Source: Branchiostoma floridae (Eukaryota; Chordata; Leptocardii; Amphioxiformes; Branchiostomatidae). From it: 64,000 nucleotides of DNA. Both the position numbers and the translations under genes were made by a program. Numbering within the stretch: the first letter of the stretch is position 1; each line of letters opens with the position of its first letter. Location: positions 2,495,173 to 2,559,172 of the forward strand of contig NC_049995.1 of NCBI RefSeq assembly GCF_000003815.2. Reading direction: 5' to 3'. This document shows, piece by piece, positions 44,446 through 64,000 of this stretch. A model generated the notes under the pieces. That model was not told where the DNA came from and ran no database searches. It saw nothing but the letters and a program-made list of their open reading frames with translations.

Positions 44446-46479
44446 ATGTTAAAAATCCTCCTTCTTGTGACCGTACTGGTGTACGGGGCGTCCGCACAGG
44501 TTCCTGCGGTTCGCTACGAGGTGACGAAAGGAGTAGACGTATGCGTGCTCGCCAAGTTCGGGCTTTTGCTGTCCGTAAGATACACCAAGGCTGACAACTC
44601 AACGGGGTCTACACCGCTGATGTTCAGGGGAGGCGACACCACCAATACCACAGGTACGTGTGCTGAACATGGTCGCAACGTGGCAACCATGGAAGTCAAC
44701 GACAACCACGAGCTGGGCATGAAGCTAGTTTTCACGAGAAACGAGACCCATCCTCACCGGGTATATTTTCTGTCCGAGTTCGAAGTCTGGTACGCTTACT
44801 CTGAAAACCGCTTCCCCGGTGTACAGCCAGCTCTGATCGGTACAACGGGATCCGAGAAGGTCTCGAATGTTGAGTGGTTCCAAGCTCCGGAGGAGTACTC
44901 CTACCTGTGCCGATCCGAGCAAAGGAGAACCCTCCAGAAGGACGTGGACATTGTTCTCACCGATCTACAGATCCAGCCTTTCGAAGTGAAGAAGAACGAT
45001 TTTTCACCTCCTATGGAGTGTGCTCTAGACAGCACGCCCGTGCCACCTGTTCATACGACCCTCCCCGCAACCACACCGAAGCCGATACCGCCCCCCGGCC
45101 ATTTCAACCTTACCGATAAAGAGACCGGGGAGGTCTGCCTTTTGCTGCAAGCAGGGGCCAAGTTCTCCATCGACTACGAGACTGAATCGAACACAACGGA
45201 ACGGGCAATGTTCTACCTGCCGTCTGAGGTTACACCGACTGGAAGCTGCGGGCAGAACAGCTCGACATTGACTCTTACGTTCTCCGACGACAACGTCATT
45301 GTCACCGCGAAGTTTGAGGTAGATGGTGAGAAGTTTAATGTAGCCCAACTCATAATGATCTACGTTGAGAAATCGCCACTATTTCCTAACGCCAAGATCA
45401 ACAATGAAACTCGCGCCCTTACCTACACCCCGAAACTCGGGCCCCTTGCCGATCTCGGAGATTCCTTCCGTTGCAACAGTGAACAAAAAGTCCCATTTTC
45501 CTCCGCTGCCAACGTTACCATCTACGATCTAAAAATTCAACCGTTTCAAGTTGTGAACGACACATTCGGGGAAGAGACAGTTTGTGATTTAGACATTACA
45601 ACCCCTGCTCCGACCACAACTCCTCAACCAACTACAACTCCTGAACCAACCACAACCGCCGGACCTACAACCCCTGCGCAAACCACACCAGGTAACGGTA
45701 CAACCCCGGGTGTTACAACAACGTCTCTCCCAGAGAACAGCACCACTACACCTGTTACACCCACCATGCCTGCCGCTGAAGGAAAATGGCACGTCTCAGG
45801 CGCAGACGGAAAACCCTGTCTCCTAGCAGACTCCGTCATCCAACTCCAGCTCGTGTACAACATCTCAAAAGAGGAGACAAAAACCGTGACTGTAGATGTC
45901 CCAAGCAACGCCACTGCATGGGGGGCCTGCCAACCAACGATATCACTACTCGCACTAACATTCCAGCCCGGCAACTTTACACTGCACCTCGGCTTTGCTA
46001 AAACCGCGCCACCGCCAAACAACGCCGACTTCGCCCTGGTTCATGTCGGACTCATGTATGAAGAGGATCCCGCCATATTCCCCGGTACCATCACTCCAAA
46101 CAAGAACGTGAATTTGGTAAATCAAACGCTGAACTTGTTCCAGACAGAGGTGGGTAAGTCGTACAGATGCGAGTCCGAGGTGAAAGTGAAGGTCAACAAA
46201 TCGGTAGAAGTTTCGTTCCAGTACACCAAGATCCAGCCGTTTAACGTGGAGGGCGGCAAGTTTGGAGAGGAGTCGGTGTGTTCGGAAGATGTCCCAACGA
46301 TTCCACCGCCTACTGCAACCAGCAGACCCGCAACGACGCATCAGCCGCACCACGGCGGCAACGGAGGCGCCATCGCCGCCGGAGTGTTGGTACCTCTCGT
46401 GTGCATCGTTCTCGCCGTAGCTGGCTACCTTTACTACCGCAGAAGGAGAGGGATGGGCGCCCCTTACAAGAGTTTGTAA
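44446..46479 (+). CDS. LAMP: LAMP-family lysosomal membrane glycoprotein, three lumenal domains, intronless
   Basis: 677 aa from ATG 44446, which opens a signal peptide (MLKILLLVTVLVYGASAQ). An in-frame ATG at 44326 would add 40 residues that mask it. Three similar lumenal domains (~19-190, ~218-380, ~442-612) each have four Cys in LAMP spacing and end IQPFxVxxxxFxxxxxC. They are separated by Pro/Thr-rich mucin-like hinges and carry many N-glycosylation sites. A membrane helix at ~640-663 and a short basic tail end GAPYKSL, a YxxPhi lysosome-sorting signal in the same place as in vertebrate LAMPs. Vertebrate LAMP1/2 have two lumenal domains and several introns, so three domains in one exon is unusual. 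The last ~20 codons are duplicated downstream. Confidence 0.85.
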   Translation: MLKILLLVTVLVYGASAQVPAVRYEVTKGVDVCVLAKFGLLLSVRYTKADNSTGSTPLMFRGGDTTNTTGTCAEHGRNVATMEVNDNHELGMKLVFTRNETHPHRVYFLSEFEVWYAYSENRFPGVQPALIGTTGSEKVSNVEWFQAPEEYSYLCRSEQRRTLQKDVDIVLTDLQIQPFEVKKNDFSPPMECALDSTPVPPVHTTLPATTPKPIPPPGHFNLTDKETGEVCLLLQAGAKFSIDYETESNTTERAMFYLPSEVTPTGSCGQNSSTLTLTFSDDNVIVTAKFEVDGEKFNVAQLIMIYVEKSPLFPNAKINNETRALTYTPKLGPLADLGDSFRCNSEQKVPFSSAANVTIYDLKIQPFQVVNDTFGEETVCDLDITTPAPTTTPQPTTTPEPTTTAGPTTPAQTTPGNGTTPGVTTTSLPENSTTTPVTPTMPAAEGKWHVSGADGKPCLLADSVIQLQLVYNISKEETKTVTVDVPSNATAWGACQPTISLLALTFQPGNFTLHLGFAKTAPPPNNADFALVHVGLMYEEDPAIFPGTITPNKNVNLVNQTLNLFQTEVGKSYRCESEVKVKVNKSVEVSFQYTKIQPFNVEGGKFGEESVCSEDVPTIPPPTATSRPATTHQPHHGGNGGAIAAGVLVPLVCIVLAVAGYLYYRRRRGMGAPYKSL

Positions 46480-46573
46480 TGATCTAAACAATCAAACATT
46501 TTATCAAACAATGTCTGTTAATCTTGTAAAGTAGAAATGACAACCCTCTTTGATATTCTATGAAAATATCCAA

Positions 46574-47390
46574 GCTGGCTACCTTTACTATAGCGCAGGA
46601 GAGGAATGAGCGCCCCTTACAAGAGTTTGGAATAATTTAAACAAACATTTCATGAAGGTAAATAATGTCTGATAAAATTGTTAAGTTGAAATGAGAACCA
46701 TCTTCAAAGTTCGATGAAAATATCCAGCCTGGCTACCTTTACTATAGCACAGAAGGATAAATAGGAGAAGTAATAATTTAAACAGTCAAACATTTCATGA
46801 AGGTAAATAATGTCTGATAAAATTGTAAAGTTGAAATGAGACCCATCTTCCGATATTCTATGAAAATATCGAAGTTGTCACTTTCATGGTACCCATCTTC
46901 CTCGCAATAGCCTGGTAATACCCCCCCCCCCCCGTTACATTAGGCGAAAATCAATCGGACGACAAGTCTGCGAGCTCTAAAATTACGAGGAGGCATGATC
47001 CTGCTGTCGACGAAGAAATGGCACAGTTCCCCCCTTCCCGTCAGGGTCATGCCTCCTCGTAATTTAGAGCTCGCAGACTCGTCGTCCGATTGATTTTCGC
47101 CTAATGTTAGGGGGGAATTACCAAACCCCAGCCCGATCTCAAGTATCTATCGTGCAACACGAAAGATATTTGAGGTTGGGGTATGGTGTCCAGGCTATCC
47201 TCGCAATAGCTAGCTCGGTTCCTTTGCTATCGCAGGAGAGGAGTAGGTTCCCTTACAAGAGTTTGTAATGATATTATCGAACAACCAACTATTGTTATCA
47301 TAAATGGCAAACAATGTCTGTTAATCTTGTTAAGTTGAAATGACAAACACCTTTGATATTTCGTGAAAATATCCAAGTTGTTATATTCGG
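46574..47390 (+). repeat. Three decayed duplicates of the LAMP 3' end
   Basis: The ~156-base unit covering GCTGGCTACCTTTACTA, the tail codons (GCGCCCCTTACAAGAGTTTG) and the following 3' UTR recurs at about 46574, 46730 and 47197-47390. The first is the coding copy at about 46416-46573. Frames are damaged in the copies. A MITE sits between copies 3 and 4. Confidence 0.88.
46938..47106. mobile_element. Long-hairpin MITE (~60-base arms)
   Basis: CATTAGGCGAAAATCAATCG and its inverse CGATTGATTTTCGCCTAATG form arms of ~60 bases that differ at only a few positions, around a ~40-base loop. The inner arm (ACGAGGAGGCATGA) is shared with 55024-55573. Confidence 0.88.
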
Positions 47391-48738
47391 GATAGTCATT
47401 TATGACTAGCCTGACTAAAATCAAGCCCCTAGCGGCCGGCCCTACAATTGGGGGTCATTAAGCCCAGCCGGCGAGAGCTTGTGTAAACACAGGCTAATTT
47501 ATGACAATCACTCATTTCCGAAAACAACGCATTTCCCCAGAATGTTCATCTCAATCAGTGTAAGTATGAAATATTATAAAACATTCCTTATTACAACAGT
47601 GAAGATAAACAATGAATATGTGGCAAGGACGGAGATTACAAGTCTGCGTCTCAGGGACTTTGGTCTGTTGAGTTTGTCCAGCCCACAACAACATTTGCGT
47701 TAGAGGTTTTTACTGTTAAACATTAATCAGCAAGGACGATGCGGATATGGTGAAGAAAAGTGTCTACAGCACAGGAAGAATAGCTGAAATGTCAAGCTAA
47801 ATATGGATCTTGAAGAAGTCAAAGACGAAAATGGACAAACCAGAAACAATCCTTGTGGATGGAACTTCTGAACAGTTGGAAACAAACAGTAATTTGTGAT
47901 AGCAATAAAGTGGCGTAAGGTGCTGATCATAAAGGAAGACATCCTCTGGACTTTTCATTCAATTTGCTCATGTCTCTTTTTTTGTTTTAACATAGACCAA
48001 GGCTTGAACATAGACACACACAGTGACTCAGACACACATGTACACACACTCACACTCACACACACATTAACAGGTTATCGTAGAAAACAAGTACAAAATC
48101 TAATAAACACATGAAAGTGTGTGCTTTAGAATCACCCCTTTCTATAATCTCGAAGCAAATCTCTCGGTTGGTAAGCCAGCATCCATGGGCAGAAACACTA
48201 TCCATGGGTTGGTGTAGAATAGTTGGTTAGTTCTTCCTCATGGACCTTTACAAGTAATAATTCATCATTAACAAACAACACCGCACAACACAAGGCATTC
48301 AACTTCACAGCACACATTTATTAAGTAGTAGATTTCAAGCAAACAATAATAGTAATACAGTAGTAGGTACCAGCAAGGTTCAACAATATACGTAAAAATC
48401 AGCCTAAGTTTATCAAATCATATGCTAACCACATTTACATACAATGTATATGATACTAATGTATCCATCTATATAATATATATATGGGGCAGACACTCTC
48501 AATATATAATTATGATATAATGCCACAGCCAAATATACAAAATGTATCCCCAAATGGCAATTCAATAGAATGATAAAGGTGATAAATATTCACCAAAACT
48601 TATACACTGTATTTTATGAGTTTGAAAACACTTCTAGCATACTTTGTGCATACTGGTAAAAGGTTTATTTTGTTTTATCGTCTAGTTGCCCTCCCTGTTA
48701 CTTTGCCTTTTGTTCTCGGGAGCCAAGTGTGACACAGG
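47391..48738. other. Intergenic between LAMP and ABCC 3' ends
   Basis: AT-rich, with a short CA repeat at 48027-48066. No coding exon was recognised. It includes the 3' UTR of the minus-strand ABCC gene. Confidence 0.55.
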
Positions 48739-48815
48739 TTTGACAGTTTTCTTTTAAGATACAATAGCCAGATTTATCTAGCTTCCCTTGACAAGTGCTG
48801 AGAAGAGACTGTTGG
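48739..48815 (-). repeat. Duplicate of ABCC C-terminal codons and stop
   Basis: A 77-base copy of 48816-48892. It repeats the last codons (NSLFSALVKGS plus TAG) and the start of the 3' UTR, with two or three changes. It lies downstream of the real stop on the minus strand. Confidence 0.88.
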
Positions 48816-48854
48816 TTTGACAGTTTTGTTTTAAGATACAATAGCCAGATTTGT

Positions 48855-63712
<14,858 letters not shown>

Positions 63713-63729
63713 CTGTGGAAAAACAAAAT

Positions 63730-64000
63730 CAACACTTACTGACAAACTAAATGACAGGGAGGGCAGGTATAAGGAACCAGGGCGTGACCACGGCGTTCAC
63801 TACTACAGCAGCCAGGCACTGCAGGGTGCCAGACACCACCGACATGATGCTGGGTGATATTTTCTGTGGAAAAACAAAATCAACACTAGTAGTAGTAGTA
63901 CTGACACACTAAATGACAGGGAGGGCAGGTATGTGGAACCAGGGGGTGACCACATCATTCACTACTACAGCAGCCAGACACTGCAGAGTGCCGGACACTA
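63730..64000 (-). repeat. Two further partial copies of ABCC exon a
   Basis: About 63755-63868 and 63920 to the window end repeat the first ~110 bases of exon a with its acceptor (KISPSIMSV to LIPALP) at ~170-180-base spacing. In the middle copy the frame runs into TAG where IIGFYFF should follow, so it is not a complete exon. Confidence 0.85.

Noticed and set aside
45955-46491. 178-codon minus-strand frame under LAMP
   Set aside because: It is antisense to a clear LAMP domain and shows no signal of its own.

Overview
This is animal DNA, almost certainly from a lancelet (Branchiostoma). Its genes are split by many short introns. The protein families are single representatives of groups that vertebrates have in several copies (MBOAT1/2, E2F1/2/3, ABCC8/9). 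The DNA is very rich in small inverted-repeat transposons, minisatellites and non-LTR retrotransposons. There is no sign of bacterial operons or CRISPR.

Layout. (1) 1-9.2 kb, minus strand: 5' part of an MBOAT1/2-like lysophospholipid acyltransferase. Seven exons can be placed, and one lies inside a ~1.7 kb minisatellite and is present twice. (2) 9.2-12.4 kb: flank shared by two divergent genes, filled by four ~535-bp tandem repeats, then the E2F promoter with two strong E2F sites. (3) 12.4-24.1 kb, plus strand: a complete E2F1/2/3-type gene of nine coding exons (433 aa as joined), with a U12-type AT-AC intron. The exon end encoding the Rb-binding motif is followed by about seven decayed tandem copies of itself. 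(4) 24.1-33.4 kb: transposons, including a non-LTR element with an intact 996-aa ORF inserted in an older inverted-repeat element, and a GT-repeat block. (5) 33.4-38.6 kb, plus strand: an LRR-Ig transmembrane receptor with a long cytoplasmic tail of tandem tyrosine/proline motif repeats, two 2-base losses in the repeats, and a satellite downstream. (6) 40.5-42.6 kb, plus strand: TMEM236-like gene, three exons. (7) 44.4-46.5 kb, plus strand: intronless LAMP-family gene with three lumenal domains. (8) 48.9-64 kb, minus strand: 3' half of an ABCC8/9 (sulfonylurea-receptor)-like ABC transporter, nine exons placed. Its introns hold an RTE-like LINE, a small LTR element and nested DNA transposons.

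The genes do not form one pathway. The pattern that links them is structural: at four of the gene 3' ends (E2F, TMEM236, LAMP, ABCC) the last coding bases plus stop codon are tandemly duplicated into the downstream sequence, and exon edges are similarly duplicated in MBOAT, E2F exon 7 and ABCC. All exon boundaries were derived by hand from GT/AG (or AT/AC) sites, reading-phase continuity and remembered family similarity. No alignment or search was run.
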